A DNA stretch of 64,000 nt from Pseudoalteromonas neustonica (GTDB taxonomy: Bacteria > Pseudomonadota > Gammaproteobacteria > Enterobacterales > Alteromonadaceae), in NCBI RefSeq assembly GCF_001653135.1, contig NZ_BDDS01000002.1, positions 62,001 to 126,000 of the forward strand, given 5' to 3'. Below, in pieces: positions 26,593 to 35,913 of this stretch. Each line of letters opens with the position of its first letter. The stretch's first letter is position 1. Below the pieces are notes generated by a model that made no database searches, was not told where the DNA came from, and saw only the letters and a list, made by a program, of their open reading frames with translations. The position numbers and the translations under genes were made by a program.

Positions 26593-28338
26593 ATGGATCA
26601 AACTACATCACAAATTTATAAGCGTTTATTGACGTATGTGGGTGATTATAAAAGCGTTGCAATCTTAGCCGTGGTAGGCATGATCGGCTATTCAGCGATG
26701 GATGCTTTATTTATTCAATTGATGAAACCTTTTATTGATCAGGGGCTTAATGAGCGAAATAGCGATGTTTTAAAATACGCACCTTTTGTAGTTATTGCAC
26801 TCGTTATCGGACGAGGGGTTTTTAATTATATGTCATCTTATTGCTTGAGCTATGTAGGCTCTCAGGTCGTACGTTCATTACGTCAGCAATTGTTTGAACA
26901 TATTCTCCATTTACCTGTGTCATTTCATGATCAAAATTCAACGGGCGATTTGATCTCAAAAATTACCTTTGATACCGAACAAGTCCAACAAGCAATAACA
27001 AAAGCATTGTTAGTCGTTGTGCGTGAAGGTGCCTTTGTGGTGTTTTTATTGGCCGTGATGTTTAATACCAGTTGGAAATTGTCTTTAATCTTTTTAGTTA
27101 TTATTCCTTTGGTTGCGATTATTGTATCTGTAGTTTCAAAACGCTTTCGCCATATCTCTAAGAATATTCAATCCGCAATGGGACAAGTTACCCGTAGCTC
27201 AGAACAAATGCTAAGCGGTCATAAAGTTATTCATGGTTTTGGTGGCCAACAACAAGAAATAGCGCAGTTTGCCAAAGTTAATAATCATAATCGCCAACAA
27301 CGCATTAAAATGGATGCGACTAAAGCTGTAAGTGTATCAGTTATCCAAATTTTAGCGGCCAGTGCAATGGCTGTTATTTTATGGATAGTGTCAATGCCAT
27401 CAATGATTGACGCCATTACGTCTGGTGATTTTATGGTGTTGATATCTTCAATGATGATGCTTTTACGGCCATTAAAACAACTAGCTAATGTTAATAGTGA
27501 CTTACAACGTGGCATTTCTGCGGCGCAAAGTATCTTTTTAGTACTGGATCAAGATATTGAGAAGGACACAGGGACAGTTACTGTAGATAAAGTACATGGG
27601 TTAATTGAAGTCAAAAATGTAACATTTAAGTATCCGACCAAAGATGAAGCTGTATTACATGATTTGTCTTTAACAATAAAAGCAGGTGAGAGGATCGCGT
27701 TAGTTGGGCGTTCTGGTTCTGGTAAGTCGACTATCTCTAACCTTTTACCACGGTATTACGATTTACAACAGCCGAGTGAAATACTCTTAGATGGTGTAGC
27801 GCTTTGTGATTACAAATTGGCTGACTTGCGTAAACAGTTTGCATTGGTATCACAGCAAGTTGTGTTATTCAACGATACCATAGCGAATAATATTAGCTAT
27901 GGTATTTCACGCGAATTGGCTGAGGACGAACTACTTGCTGTTGCAAAACAAGCGCATGTTTGGGAATTTGTAAAAGACTTGCCTGATGGTTTAAATACGA
28001 TGGTAGGTGAGAATGGTGTGATGCTTTCAGGTGGACAACGCCAACGCATTGCCATAGCGCGTGCGATATTAAAAGATGCCCCGATTCTTATCTTAGATGA
28101 GGCGACATCAGCACTGGATACTGAATCAGAGAAATTGATTCAGCAAGCATTAGATGTGTTAATGAAAAATAAAACATCCATCGTGATTGCCCATCGCTTA
28201 TCAACGATTGAACACAGTGACAGAATATATGTAATTGATAACGGGAAAGTGATTGAAAGTGGAGATCATCCGTCTTTACTTGCAAAAGATGGTACCTATG
28301 CTGCTTTATGTAAAATGCAGTTTGGTGAACACTGGTGA
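26593..28338 (+). CDS. msbA: Lipid A export ATPase/permease MsbA
   Basis: Homodimeric ABC exporter that flips core-lipid A across the inner membrane. I place the start at ATG 26593 (MDQTTSQIYKRLL), giving 581 residues against 582 in E. coli; an in-frame ATG at 26545 would add 16 residues without a good ribosome site. Six transmembrane helices come first. The ATPase domain follows with GRSGSGKST, LSGGQRQR and ILILDEATSALD. The stop overlaps the GTG of lpxK, so the pair is coupled, matching their successive roles in LPS building. Confidence 0.95.
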   Translation: MDQTTSQIYKRLLTYVGDYKSVAILAVVGMIGYSAMDALFIQLMKPFIDQGLNERNSDVLKYAPFVVIALVIGRGVFNYMSSYCLSYVGSQVVRSLRQQLFEHILHLPVSFHDQNSTGDLISKITFDTEQVQQAITKALLVVVREGAFVVFLLAVMFNTSWKLSLIFLVIIPLVAIIVSVVSKRFRHISKNIQSAMGQVTRSSEQMLSGHKVIHGFGGQQQEIAQFAKVNNHNRQQRIKMDATKAVSVSVIQILAASAMAVILWIVSMPSMIDAITSGDFMVLISSMMMLLRPLKQLANVNSDLQRGISAAQSIFLVLDQDIEKDTGTVTVDKVHGLIEVKNVTFKYPTKDEAVLHDLSLTIKAGERIALVGRSGSGKSTISNLLPRYYDLQQPSEILLDGVALCDYKLADLRKQFALVSQQVVLFNDTIANNISYGISRELAEDELLAVAKQAHVWEFVKDLPDGLNTMVGENGVMLSGGQRQRIAIARAILKDAPILILDEATSALDTESEKLIQQALDVLMKNKTSIVIAHRLSTIEHSDRIYVIDNGKVIESGDHPSLLAKDGTYAALCKMQFGEHW

Positions 28339-29315
28339 GTAAAATTGAACAAAGTTGGTATAAAAAATTTAGCTTAATAACATTATTGTTATTGCCTTTA
28401 AGTGGTTTATTTTGGCTTATTTCATCTTTGCGGACACTTTGTTATAAATTAGGTGTGCTTAAATCATATCAAGGGGCAGTGCCCGTTATTGTTGTTGGCA
28501 ATATTAGCGTTGGCGGCAATGGTAAAACCCCTTTTGTAATTTGGCTTGTTCAGCATTTACAACAAAAAGGCTTAAAAGTTGGTGTTTTAAGTCGTGGTTA
28601 TGGAGGGAAATCAGATTCTTATCCGCTGAATGTTGATAAAACGGTTACGTGTGAGCAAGCGGGTGATGAACCCGTTCTTATCCAGCGTCGATTAGGGTGT
28701 CCAGTGGTCGTTGGACCTGATCGTACACAGAATATTAAAATGCTCTGCGCGCAAAATAAATTAGACGTTATCATCTCTGATGATGGCATGCAGCATTATA
28801 AAATGGCGCGCAGTATTGAATGTTGTATTGTAGACAGCGAGCGACGTTTTGGTAATGGTTTATTAATGCCCGCGGGGCCATTGAGAGAAACACAAAAACG
28901 TTTAAACGCGGTTGATTTAGTGATTGAAAATGGAGGAGAGCATGAATTTAATTATCAACTTCAAGCGTCGCCATTATTACTTGTAGCAAACGGGAAACAA
29001 GCACAGCAACCATTACTAAAAGGGCATGCAGTCAGCGCGATAGGTAACCCTAAACGATTTGAACGCACCTTAACAGCCCAAGGTATAGAGTTACTATCAA
29101 CAGCACATTATCGTGATCACTATGCATATTCGGTGACTGATTTTGAAAAATATAACGAAGAAGCCGTTTTTATGACGGAAAAAGATGCGGTAAAATGCCA
29201 CACTTTTGCAAAACCAACATGGTACTTTTTACCTGTTGATGCCAAACCATCAACTGCGGTAATTAACAAACTAAATTTATTACTTAAAGAAAAAGGGATC
29301 CTCGATGGCCTTTGA
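28335..29315 (+). CDS. lpxK: Tetraacyldisaccharide 4'-kinase LpxK
   Basis: Phosphorylates the lipid A precursor at the 4' position at the inner membrane. The protein has 326 residues (E. coli 328). An N-terminal membrane-binding helix is followed by an unusual P-loop ([19 protein letters not shown], about residues 52-70) and SRGYGG, typical of LpxK. The start is GTG at 28335, overlapping the msbA stop by 4 bases. The end overlaps ycaR by 11 bases. Confidence 0.95.
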   Translation: MSKIEQSWYKKFSLITLLLLPLSGLFWLISSLRTLCYKLGVLKSYQGAVPVIVVGNISVGGNGKTPFVIWLVQHLQQKGLKVGVLSRGYGGKSDSYPLNVDKTVTCEQAGDEPVLIQRRLGCPVVVGPDRTQNIKMLCAQNKLDVIISDDGMQHYKMARSIECCIVDSERRFGNGLLMPAGPLRETQKRLNAVDLVIENGGEHEFNYQLQASPLLLVANGKQAQQPLLKGHAVSAIGNPKRFERTLTAQGIELLSTAHYRDHYAYSVTDFEKYNEEAVFMTEKDAVKCHTFAKPTWYFLPVDAKPSTAVINKLNLLLKEKGILDGL

Positions 29316-29502
29316 TACAAAATTACTTGAAATAATTGCTTGCCCTGTAGGCAAAGGAAAGTTGCGCTTAGATAAAGAAAATAATGAATTGGTAAGTACA
29401 GCGGCAAAACTTGCTTACCCAATCGTTGATGACATCCCAGTATTACTTGAAAACGAAGCGCGTGAATTAAGCCAAGACGAGGTAGACAAGTGGAATTCGT
29501 AG
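29305..29502 (+). CDS. ycaR: Trm112-family protein YcaR, zinc site degenerate
   Basis: A 65-residue protein clearly of the YcaR/Trm112 type (LLEIIACP..., [18 protein letters not shown]). It sits between lpxK and kdsB as in E. coli and overlaps both (11 and 13 bases). The usual CPxC knuckle reads CPVG here (codon GGC where TGC is expected), and the later cysteine position reads ELVST rather than ELxC. Only one cysteine remains, so zinc binding is doubtful. The frame is intact, so it is not an obvious pseudogene. Confidence 0.88.
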   Translation: MAFDTKLLEIIACPVGKGKLRLDKENNELVSTAAKLAYPIVDDIPVLLENEARELSQDEVDKWNS

Positions 29503-30263
29503 TCGTAATACCGGCGCGTTTTGCATCTACTCGACTACCAGGCAAGCCACTTGCTGATATTTGTGGAAAGCCGATGATTCAACATGTGTACGAAAAAGCG
29601 ATCGCTTCGGGTGCCAGCAAAGTAATTATTGCCACCGATCATCAAAAAGTATTTGATGCAGTAAAAGCTTTTACATCTGATGTGCTTATCACACGAGAAG
29701 ATCATCACTCAGGTACAGAACGCCTTGCAGAAGTGATGGATTTATTGGCATTGCCAGATGATACAATCGTTGTAAATGTGCAAGGTGATGAGCCGCTTTT
29801 AGCCCCCGAAAATGTGACACAAGTAGCTGCACTACTGGCTGATTCAATAGCACCTATGGCCACGCTCAGTGTTGCGATTGATGATATAGAGGATGTATTT
29901 AATCCCAATGCGGTTAAAGTAGTCAGTGATGTTAATAAAAATGCCTTGTATTTTTCACGTTCAAGTATACCATTTGATCGTGCAAATATGATGGATAGAG
30001 CAAACCATGACTTAATTAATACTGCAAATTACCAGCGTCATGTGGGGATTTATGCTTATCGCGCTGGGTTTATCAAAGAGTACATCAAACTGACACCTTC
30101 GCCGCTTGAGCAATTTGAGTCGTTAGAGCAGTTACGGGTGCTTTACCATGGGCATCAAATAAAAATTGAGCAAGCACAAATAGCACCGCATGCAGGTGTT
30201 GACACACCTGAAGACTTAACGCGTGTAGTAAATTATTTACGAAGCAACACACATTGTGGATAA
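29490..30263 (+). CDS. kdsB: CMP-Kdo synthetase (3-deoxy-manno-octulosonate cytidylyltransferase)
   Basis: Activates Kdo with CTP for transfer to lipid A. At 257 residues it is of usual length. It begins [21 protein letters not shown], with the family's R-x-x-S-[ST]-R-L-P-[GA]-K-P motif, and has [10 protein letters not shown] for metal/nucleotide binding. The start is GTG at 29490 inside the end of ycaR, preceded by GACGAGG. The next gene overlaps by 8 bases. It completes the LPS group msbA-lpxK-kdsB. Confidence 0.96.
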   Translation: MEFVVVIPARFASTRLPGKPLADICGKPMIQHVYEKAIASGASKVIIATDHQKVFDAVKAFTSDVLITREDHHSGTERLAEVMDLLALPDDTIVVNVQGDEPLLAPENVTQVAALLADSIAPMATLSVAIDDIEDVFNPNAVKVVSDVNKNALYFSRSSIPFDRANMMDRANHDLINTANYQRHVGIYAYRAGFIKEYIKLTPSPLEQFESLEQLRVLYHGHQIKIEQAQIAPHAGVDTPEDLTRVVNYLRSNTHCG

Positions 30264-30933
30264 ACAACATACCCCATTGCATGTTCATGCGCAGCATAAT
30301 GACTTTTATGTCATAGAAAAACCAGCAGGGCTTAATTTTCATAGTGAAGAGGGGCCCGGATTTGTTGTGATTGCACAGCAGCAGTTAAATGAAAAACTGT
30401 ATGCAGTACATCGTTTAGATAAAGTTACATCTGGCTTAATTATTTTGGCGCGCAGTAGTGAGGCCGCAGCTGAGTTTACTCGGCAATTCACTGCTCATGA
30501 AGTAGACAAATATTATTTGGCATTGTCAGATGCAAAGCCTAAGAAAAAACAAGGCTGGGTAAAGGGTGATATGGCCAAATCTCGCCGTAGCAGCTATAAA
30601 CTTTTAAATACAACAGAAAACCCGGCTATTACTCGTTTTTATTCGATGAGTGTTGCGGCTAATTTACGCGGCTTTATTTTAAAACCTTACTCAGGTAAAA
30701 CTCATCAATTAAGGGTTGCTCTAAAAAGCATATCAGCGCCTATCTTAGGTGATGCGCTTTACGGTGGCACGATTGCTGAACGTACATATTTGCATGCTTA
30801 TGCACTGTGCTTTCTTTGGGATAACGAGCTATATCGTTTTATTTGTGAACCTAATAGCAATACTCAATTTGCACAAATTACTAAACACGAAAACTTTCAT
30901 TCATGGCAGCAGCCATGGCAATTGGATTGGTAA
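30256..30933 (+). CDS. RluA-family pseudouridine synthase
   Basis: A 225-residue enzyme predicted to isomerise uridine to pseudouridine in rRNA or tRNA. It has the family's catalytic block [15 protein letters not shown] (catalytic Asp in RLDK) and the later [12 protein letters not shown] and ILGDALYGG motifs. No S4 domain precedes it, so this is a short RluA-like type. The start is GTG at 30256, overlapping kdsB. tcdA starts directly after its stop (30934), suggesting one RNA-modification pair. The target site cannot be told from sequence alone. Confidence 0.88.
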   Translation: MDKQHTPLHVHAQHNDFYVIEKPAGLNFHSEEGPGFVVIAQQQLNEKLYAVHRLDKVTSGLIILARSSEAAAEFTRQFTAHEVDKYYLALSDAKPKKKQGWVKGDMAKSRRSSYKLLNTTENPAITRFYSMSVAANLRGFILKPYSGKTHQLRVALKSISAPILGDALYGGTIAERTYLHAYALCFLWDNELYRFICEPNSNTQFAQITKHENFHSWQQPWQLDW

Positions 30934-31734
30934 ATGACAGACTCTGTAATAGATATTCGCTTTGGCGGTATAAAGCGCTTATACGGGCAACAACAATTTG
31001 AATGGCTACAAAATGCACACTTTTGTGTGATTGGTATTGGTGGCGTAGGTAGCTGGGCTGCTGAAGCATTAGTTAGAACGGGTGTTGGTAAACTAACGTT
31101 AATAGACCTTGATGATATTTGCGCGACGAACGTTAACCGGCAAATACATGCATTAACGGGAACTATTGGTGAAGCAAAAGTTGATGCAATGAAAGAACGG
31201 TGTCAACTGATTAACCCGGAATGCGAAATTACTGTTATCGATGATTTTATTACTTTGGATAATATTCGTGAACATATTCAAAATTTTGACTATGTCATTG
31301 ATTGCATTGATGCAGTGAAAGAAAAGGCCGCATTAATTGCCCACTGTAAACGTAATAAGTTGCCGATTATTACTACTGGTGGCGCCGGTGGGCAAACTGA
31401 CCCTGGTCAAATTACGTTTGGTGATGTTGCTAAGTCAACACAAGATCCGCTGCTAGCTAAAGTACGCTATATTTTACGTAAACAGTACAACTTTAGTAGC
31501 AATCCAAAACGCAAGTTTAATATCGATTGTGTTTATTCAACAGAGCAACTTGTGTATCCAGGCAGTGATGGCAGTGTTTGCCATGCAAAACAAAATGCTG
31601 ATGGCTCCATGAATATGGATTGCAATAATGGCTTTGGCTCTGCGACGATGATCACAGGAAGCTTTGGCTTTTTTGTTGCAGCCAAAGCAATTCGTAAGTA
31701 TTTAGATAAAAAGCAACGATTAGTTCAAGTTTAA
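30934..31734 (+). CDS. tcdA: tRNA threonylcarbamoyladenosine dehydratase TcdA (CsdL)
   Basis: E1-like enzyme that uses ATP to cyclise t6A37 of ANN-decoding tRNAs to ct6A. The protein has 266 residues (E. coli 268). A nucleotide-binding GIGGVGSWAAEALVRTGVG lies near residue 33, then DLDDICATNVNRQ and a C-terminal membrane-like helix (GSFGFFVAAKAI). In E. coli it works with the CsdA-CsdE sulfur relay. Here those two genes sit convergently just 2 bases beyond, which supports the call. Confidence 0.95.
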   Translation: MTDSVIDIRFGGIKRLYGQQQFEWLQNAHFCVIGIGGVGSWAAEALVRTGVGKLTLIDLDDICATNVNRQIHALTGTIGEAKVDAMKERCQLINPECEITVIDDFITLDNIREHIQNFDYVIDCIDAVKEKAALIAHCKRNKLPIITTGGAGGQTDPGQITFGDVAKSTQDPLLAKVRYILRKQYNFSSNPKRKFNIDCVYSTEQLVYPGSDGSVCHAKQNADGSMNMDCNNGFGSATMITGSFGFFVAAKAIRKYLDKKQRLVQV

Positions 31735-31736
31735 AG

Positions 31737-32147
31737 CTACTTTTGTGCAGCCATTGTTTGAATTCGCTCGACAATGGCTTTAACACCATTCCCTCTAGAT
31801 GGGCTTAAATGGCTAATCAAACCAAGCTTCTCAAACTCTTCAAAAGCATTAATTGATAGAATCTGCGTAGGTGTTAAACCATTATATAGTGACAAAATGA
31901 GTGCTAATAAGCCTTTGACGATCCGAGTATCAGAATCACCGACAAGTACGATGCAGCTCTCTTCAAGGTCAAAGTCTAAATACAACCATACTTTGCTCTC
32001 ACAACCAGGTACAAGTGCATCGTGTGTTTTTAAAATGTCAGGCATAGACGGTAATAGTTTCCCTAGTAACATAATCTCACGGTACTTTTGTTGCCAGCCG
32101 GGTGCATTTTTCAGGGTTTGTGCTATTTCTTTAAACGTTTTATTCAT
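31737..32147 (-). CDS. csdE: CsdE, sulfur acceptor of the SufE family
   Basis: Small cytoplasmic protein (136 residues) that takes sulfane sulfur from the cysteine desulfurase CsdA. The SufE-type catalytic cysteine is in LVPGCESKVWL. Its stop lies 2 bases from that of tcdA on the other strand, and csdA lies 13 bases upstream, so csdA-csdE form one unit. SufE is a close relative; I prefer CsdE because of the csdA and tcdA neighbours. Confidence 0.9.
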   Translation of the reverse strand: MNKTFKEIAQTLKNAPGWQQKYREIMLLGKLLPSMPDILKTHDALVPGCESKVWLYLDFDLEESCIVLVGDSDTRIVKGLLALILSLYNGLTPTQILSINAFEEFEKLGLISHLSPSRGNGVKAIVERIQTMAAQK

Positions 32148-32160
32148 TGCTTATCTACTT

Positions 32161-33375
32161 TTAATCTAATAAAGCGATGCATTCGTGCAGAGCATTAATG
32201 AAAATATCTATATCTTGGTGAGTATTATAAAAACAAAAACTTGCCCGTACACTGCCGTTGATACCCAGATGTACCATTAAAGGTTGGGTACAATGGTGGC
32301 CGCTACGAACGGCAACACCAAATCCATCAAGTAATGTCGCAATATCGAATGGGTGTTCGTCTTTGTAATTAAAACAAATGGTACCAATATTATGTTCTAA
32401 ATTACTGTAAATTGTGATGCCATCGATTTCGTTTAATTTATTAACCGCATAGTTAAATAGCCCTTGTTCATAGTCGTAGGCTGCATTCTTATCAAGTTCA
32501 GAAAGATAATCTAATGCGGCAGAAAACCCGATTACACCTGCAATATTTGGTGTGCCTGCTTCAAACTTGGCAGGTGCATCGCGAAACGTGCTGTTGAAAA
32601 GGCTCACCGTTTCAATCATTTCTCCACCCGTTTGATAAGGCAGTAAGGCGTTTAAACGCTCATACTTACCATACAGGCCACCCACGCCAGTTGGACCAAG
32701 CATTTTGTGTGCAGAGAACACATAAAAGTCACAATCGAGTATATTTAAATCAGGCTGTAGGTGCATCGCGCCTTGAGCACCATCGACGATAGTGATGGTA
32801 TTAAAACCTTTTACAGTACTAAGCAGTGGGCTTAGGTTTGTTATATTTCCCAATGCATTTGATGCATGAGTGAGCGCAAGCACGGTTGGTTTTATTTGTT
32901 TTAAAAATTCAATACAGGCTGACATATTGAATGTTGCATCCGCTTCAAGCGGTAATATATGTAATTTAGCACCAGTTTTAAGTGCTAATTGTTGCCAAGG
33001 GACGATGTTTGCATGGTGTTCAAGTGGGGTAATAACGATACTTGAATTTTTATCAAGTTGTTCAGTTAATCCACAAGCAATTAGGTTTAATGCCTCAGTA
33101 GCACCTTTAGTCCAAACAATTTCACGGCTTTGCACATTAAAATATTGGGCAACTTTATCACGCGCTTTTTCGTAGGCTGTTGTTGCTTGTTCACTGAGTG
33201 AATGACGACCTCTATGAACATTTGCATTCTGCTGTGTGTAAAAAAGCTCTGTCGCAGCAATAACTGATTGGGGTTTTTGTGATGTTGCAGCAGAATCAAG
33301 GTAAACAAGAGGTTGGTCGTTTATTTTTTGTGTTAAGAGTGGGAAATCAGCACGAATTTTTTCAACAGCAAACAT
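32161..33375 (-). CDS. csdA: Cysteine desulfurase CsdA (SufS/CsdA type)
   Basis: PLP enzyme that releases sulfur from cysteine as an enzyme persulfide. I place the start at ATG 33375 (MFAVEKIRADFPLL), giving 404 residues (E. coli CsdA 401); the longer frame would start with TTG and add 19 residues with no family match. The PLP lysine is in FSAHKMLGPTGVGGLYG and the active cysteine in RSGHHCTQPLM. It is followed by csdE. The gltA terminator separates it from gltA. Confidence 0.93.
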   Translation of the reverse strand: MFAVEKIRADFPLLTQKINDQPLVYLDSAATSQKPQSVIAATELFYTQQNANVHRGRHSLSEQATTAYEKARDKVAQYFNVQSREIVWTKGATEALNLIACGLTEQLDKNSSIVITPLEHHANIVPWQQLALKTGAKLHILPLEADATFNMSACIEFLKQIKPTVLALTHASNALGNITNLSPLLSTVKGFNTITIVDGAQGAMHLQPDLNILDCDFYVFSAHKMLGPTGVGGLYGKYERLNALLPYQTGGEMIETVSLFNSTFRDAPAKFEAGTPNIAGVIGFSAALDYLSELDKNAAYDYEQGLFNYAVNKLNEIDGITIYSNLEHNIGTICFNYKDEHPFDIATLLDGFGVAVRSGHHCTQPLMVHLGINGSVRASFCFYNTHQDIDIFINALHECIALLD

Positions 33376-33456
33376 AAAAAAACCAAACAGTAAAAGTTGC
33401 TGGAATTGTAATGGCTTTAAGATAATTCTCAACTGTTAATAGTAAAAATCAGCAAC

Positions 33457-33484
33457 AAAAAAGGCCGCTAAAGCGACCTTTTTT
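33457..33484 (-). terminator. Terminator after gltA
   Basis: Read on the minus strand, AAAAAAGGTCGCT / AGCGGCCTTTTTT with a 2-base loop and one G-U pair, ending in a T-run. The G-U pair forms only on the minus strand, which fits gltA. Confidence 0.85.
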
Positions 33485-33498
33485 CGATAATTTAATTA

Positions 33499-34785
33499 TT
33501 AACGCTTATCAGTTGATACGTAGTCACGGTGTGTGTAACCCGTATATAGCTGACGTGGGCGGCTGATCTTATGACCAGGCTGAGATAGCATCTCATCCCA
33601 GTGAGTGATCCAACCAACTGTACGTGCCATTGCGAAGATCACAGTGAACATACTTGTTGGAATACCAATTGCTTTTAAGATAATACCTGAGTAGAAATCT
33701 ACGTTAGGGTAAAGTTTCTTCTCTACAAAGTACGGGTCTTCAAGTGCAATTTGCTCAAGTTTCATTGCAATATCAAGCAATGGATCTTGAATATTAAGCT
33801 CTGCAAGTACTTCATGACACGTTTGACGCATTACTGTTGCGCGTGGATCGAAGTTTTTGTAAACACGGTGTCCAAAGCCCATAAGGCGGAAAGGGTCCGC
33901 TTTATCTTTCGCTTTAGCGACGTATTCATCGATGCGGTCAACTGAACCAATTTCTTCTAACATGTTTAAACATGCTTCGTTAGCGCCGCCATGTGCAGGG
34001 CCCCAAAGAGATGCAATACCTGCTGCGATACACGCATATGGGTTAGCACCAGATGAGCCAGCTAGGCGTACTGTTGACGTTGAAGCGTTTTGTTCATGAT
34101 CAGCGTGAAGCATGAAGATTTTGTCCATTGCTTTAGCAACAACAGGACTCACGTTGTATTCTTCAGCAGGGACAGAGAACATCATATGTAAGAAGTTTTC
34201 AGCATAGCTTAAGTCGTTACGTGGGTACACGAACGGTTGGCCAACGTTGTATTTGTAAGCCATTGCAGCAATTGTTGGTAGCTTAGCAATAAGTTTAACA
34301 GCACTTGTTTTACGTTGTGTCGCATCCGTAATATCAAGGTCTTCATGATAAAAAGATGATAATGCACCAACAACACCACACAGCATAGCCATTGGGTGAG
34401 CATCAAAGCGGAAACCCTGAAAGAAGTTTGCAATTTTTTCATCAAGCATAGTGCTATGAGTGATTTCTTTTGCAAATTCAGTGTATTGCTCTTTAGATGG
34501 TAACTCACCGTTCAATAGTAAGTAACATAACTCAACATAATCTGAGTCTTCAGCTAATTGCTCAATTGGGTAACCACGGTGAAGCAAGATACCTTTGCCG
34601 CCATCAATATAAGTAATTGAAGATTCGCAAGAACCAGTCGACATGAAACCTGGATCATATGTGAAATGACCGTGTGCACCTAACGTGCGTACATCGATTA
34701 CATCTTGACCTGCAGTACCTTTGTAAATTGGAAGTTCGATTGGATCTAGACCATCAATATGGACTGTGGCTTTTTTATCCGCCAT
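33499..34785 (-). CDS. gltA: Citrate synthase, type II
   Basis: Condenses acetyl-CoA and oxaloacetate to citrate. The 428 residues are the size of the hexameric, NADH-sensitive type (E. coli 427). The catalytic residues can be seen: His in [11 protein letters not shown], His in [13 protein letters not shown] and Asp in NVDFYSG. The ATG at 34785 has AGGAG upstream on the minus strand. It stands divergent from the sdh-suc operon, so the shared intergenic region can control both sides. Confident call. Confidence 0.98.
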   Translation of the reverse strand: MADKKATVHIDGLDPIELPIYKGTAGQDVIDVRTLGAHGHFTYDPGFMSTGSCESSITYIDGGKGILLHRGYPIEQLAEDSDYVELCYLLLNGELPSKEQYTEFAKEITHSTMLDEKIANFFQGFRFDAHPMAMLCGVVGALSSFYHEDLDITDATQRKTSAVKLIAKLPTIAAMAYKYNVGQPFVYPRNDLSYAENFLHMMFSVPAEEYNVSPVVAKAMDKIFMLHADHEQNASTSTVRLAGSSGANPYACIAAGIASLWGPAHGGANEACLNMLEEIGSVDRIDEYVAKAKDKADPFRLMGFGHRVYKNFDPRATVMRQTCHEVLAELNIQDPLLDIAMKLEQIALEDPYFVEKKLYPNVDFYSGIILKAIGIPTSMFTVIFAMARTVGWITHWDEMLSQPGHKISRPRQLYTGYTHRDYVSTDKR

Positions 34786-35197
34786 CTATTTATCTCCTAT
34801 TAAGATAACAACTCTGATTGTTATGTTCTGAATTTGTTTAAGCACATTCTTTTCATTTTAACGTGAAAGAGGGGGTTAAAGTCAATTTTTATAAACATTA
34901 TGCACAAATGTATAATAAATATTCTGAGAGGATTAAATATTATACCATTGGCTAATTCGCAAATATCTCTAATTAAACAAGAATTGTAAAAAGACCGTTG
35001 GCTATATATACTATCGAAGGTTTTATACCGTATTGTCTGTAGGTAAACGTTATTTTTACATGTGATTTTTGCAAAAATGTGAACTTTTCTTGTGTTAATA
35101 AAGTTTATTTAGATAGTTCCATCAGAAAAATTCATTTTTGGTGGGTTTAGAAAAACAAGTAGATGAGCTCCTAAGTGGGCAAGATGGGCAAGTAACT
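34786..35197. promoter_or_regulatory. Divergent gltA / sdhC control region (412 bases)
   Basis: No gene is seen. It holds a gltA-side inverted repeat (ATAACAA 34805-34811 / TTGTTAT 34818-34824) in the gltA leader, the sdh promoter listed separately, and a GTTAAT-AAA-GTTTAT direct repeat (about 35094-35109) that loosely resembles an ArcA box. Two TGTGA half sites near 35061 and 35079 are direct, not inverted, so a CRP site is not supported. Confidence 0.5.
34984..35012 (+). promoter_or_regulatory. Candidate sigma-70 promoter for sdhCDAB
   Basis: TTGTAA (34984-34989), a 17-base spacer, then TATACT (35007-35012). It would give a 5' leader of about 180 bases before sdhC. Confidence 0.5.
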
Positions 35198-35575
35198 GTG
35201 AAAAAGCAAAGACCTGTAAATCTAGATCTAACAACTATATCTATGCCGGCAACGGCTAAAGCATCAATATTTCACCGCGTCACCGGTGTTGCATTATTTT
35301 TTGCTTTAACGTTTGTCATTTGGGCTTGGTCAGAGTCTCTTTCTTCAGCTGAAGGTTTTGAATTCGTCAAGGGTCTGTTTAGCGGATTCATTGCCAAATT
35401 CATAGCTTGGGGCACCATTTCTGTATTGGCGTATCACCTTATCGGCGGTATTCGTCATATCATTATGGATATGGGACATTGGGAAGAACTTGAATCAGGT
35501 AACCTCAGCGCTAAAATTGCTATGGCACTTGGCGTTGTGGCTTCCGTATTAGCAGGGGTGTGGATATGGTGTTAA
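35198..35575 (+). CDS. sdhC: Succinate dehydrogenase cytochrome b556 subunit
   Basis: Membrane anchor subunit of complex II that binds haem b and quinone. I take GTG 35198 as the start (KKQRPVNLDL next), giving 125 residues (E. coli 129); an upstream in-frame TTG would add 20 residues not seen in the family. Three membrane helices are present; SIFHRVTGV carries the conserved Ser/Arg and YHLIGGIRH the haem histidine. The stop overlaps sdhD by 10 bases. Confidence 0.93.
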   Translation: MKKQRPVNLDLTTISMPATAKASIFHRVTGVALFFALTFVIWAWSESLSSAEGFEFVKGLFSGFIAKFIAWGTISVLAYHLIGGIRHIIMDMGHWEELESGNLSAKIAMALGVVASVLAGVWIWC

Positions 35576-35913
35576 ATCAAGCAACTCTTAAGCGTGATGG
35601 CGTACAAGATTTCGTATCTTTACGTACCACGGCACTCGTAATTACCGCGTATGCGATTTTTATTATTGGCTATTTTTTAGCGTCGCCAGAAGTCACTTAC
35701 GAAGCATGGCAAGGCCTGTTTTCAAACCTAGCAATGAAAGGGTTTACGCTAATTACCCTGGTTTGCATTATGGTTCACACCCGTATTGGCCTTTGGCAAG
35801 TACTAACAGACTATGTTAAATGCGCAAAGTTGCGTGCTGCTTTAGGGTTTGTATTAAACCTTATGGCCGCGGCGTACGTAGCTATTGGTCTAATTGTTTT
35901 ATGGGGTGTTTAA
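35566..35913 (+). CDS. sdhD: Succinate dehydrogenase membrane anchor subunit
   Basis: Second anchor subunit of complex II. From ATG 35566 (MVLNQATLKRDGVQDF) it has 115 residues, like E. coli SdhD (115), and keeps the family's N-terminal GVxDF and R-T-T-A pattern plus three helices. HTRIGLWQVLTDYVK holds the conserved His/Asp-Tyr region of the quinone and haem site. sdhA begins at the base after its stop. Confidence 0.93.
   Translation: MVLNQATLKRDGVQDFVSLRTTALVITAYAIFIIGYFLASPEVTYEAWQGLFSNLAMKGFTLITLVCIMVHTRIGLWQVLTDYVKCAKLRAALGFVLNLMAAAYVAIGLIVLWGV

Noticed and set aside
35061..35083. CRP site upstream of sdhC (TGTGA motifs)
   Set aside because: The two TGTGA elements are direct, not inverted, repeats, so they do not form a CRP palindrome.
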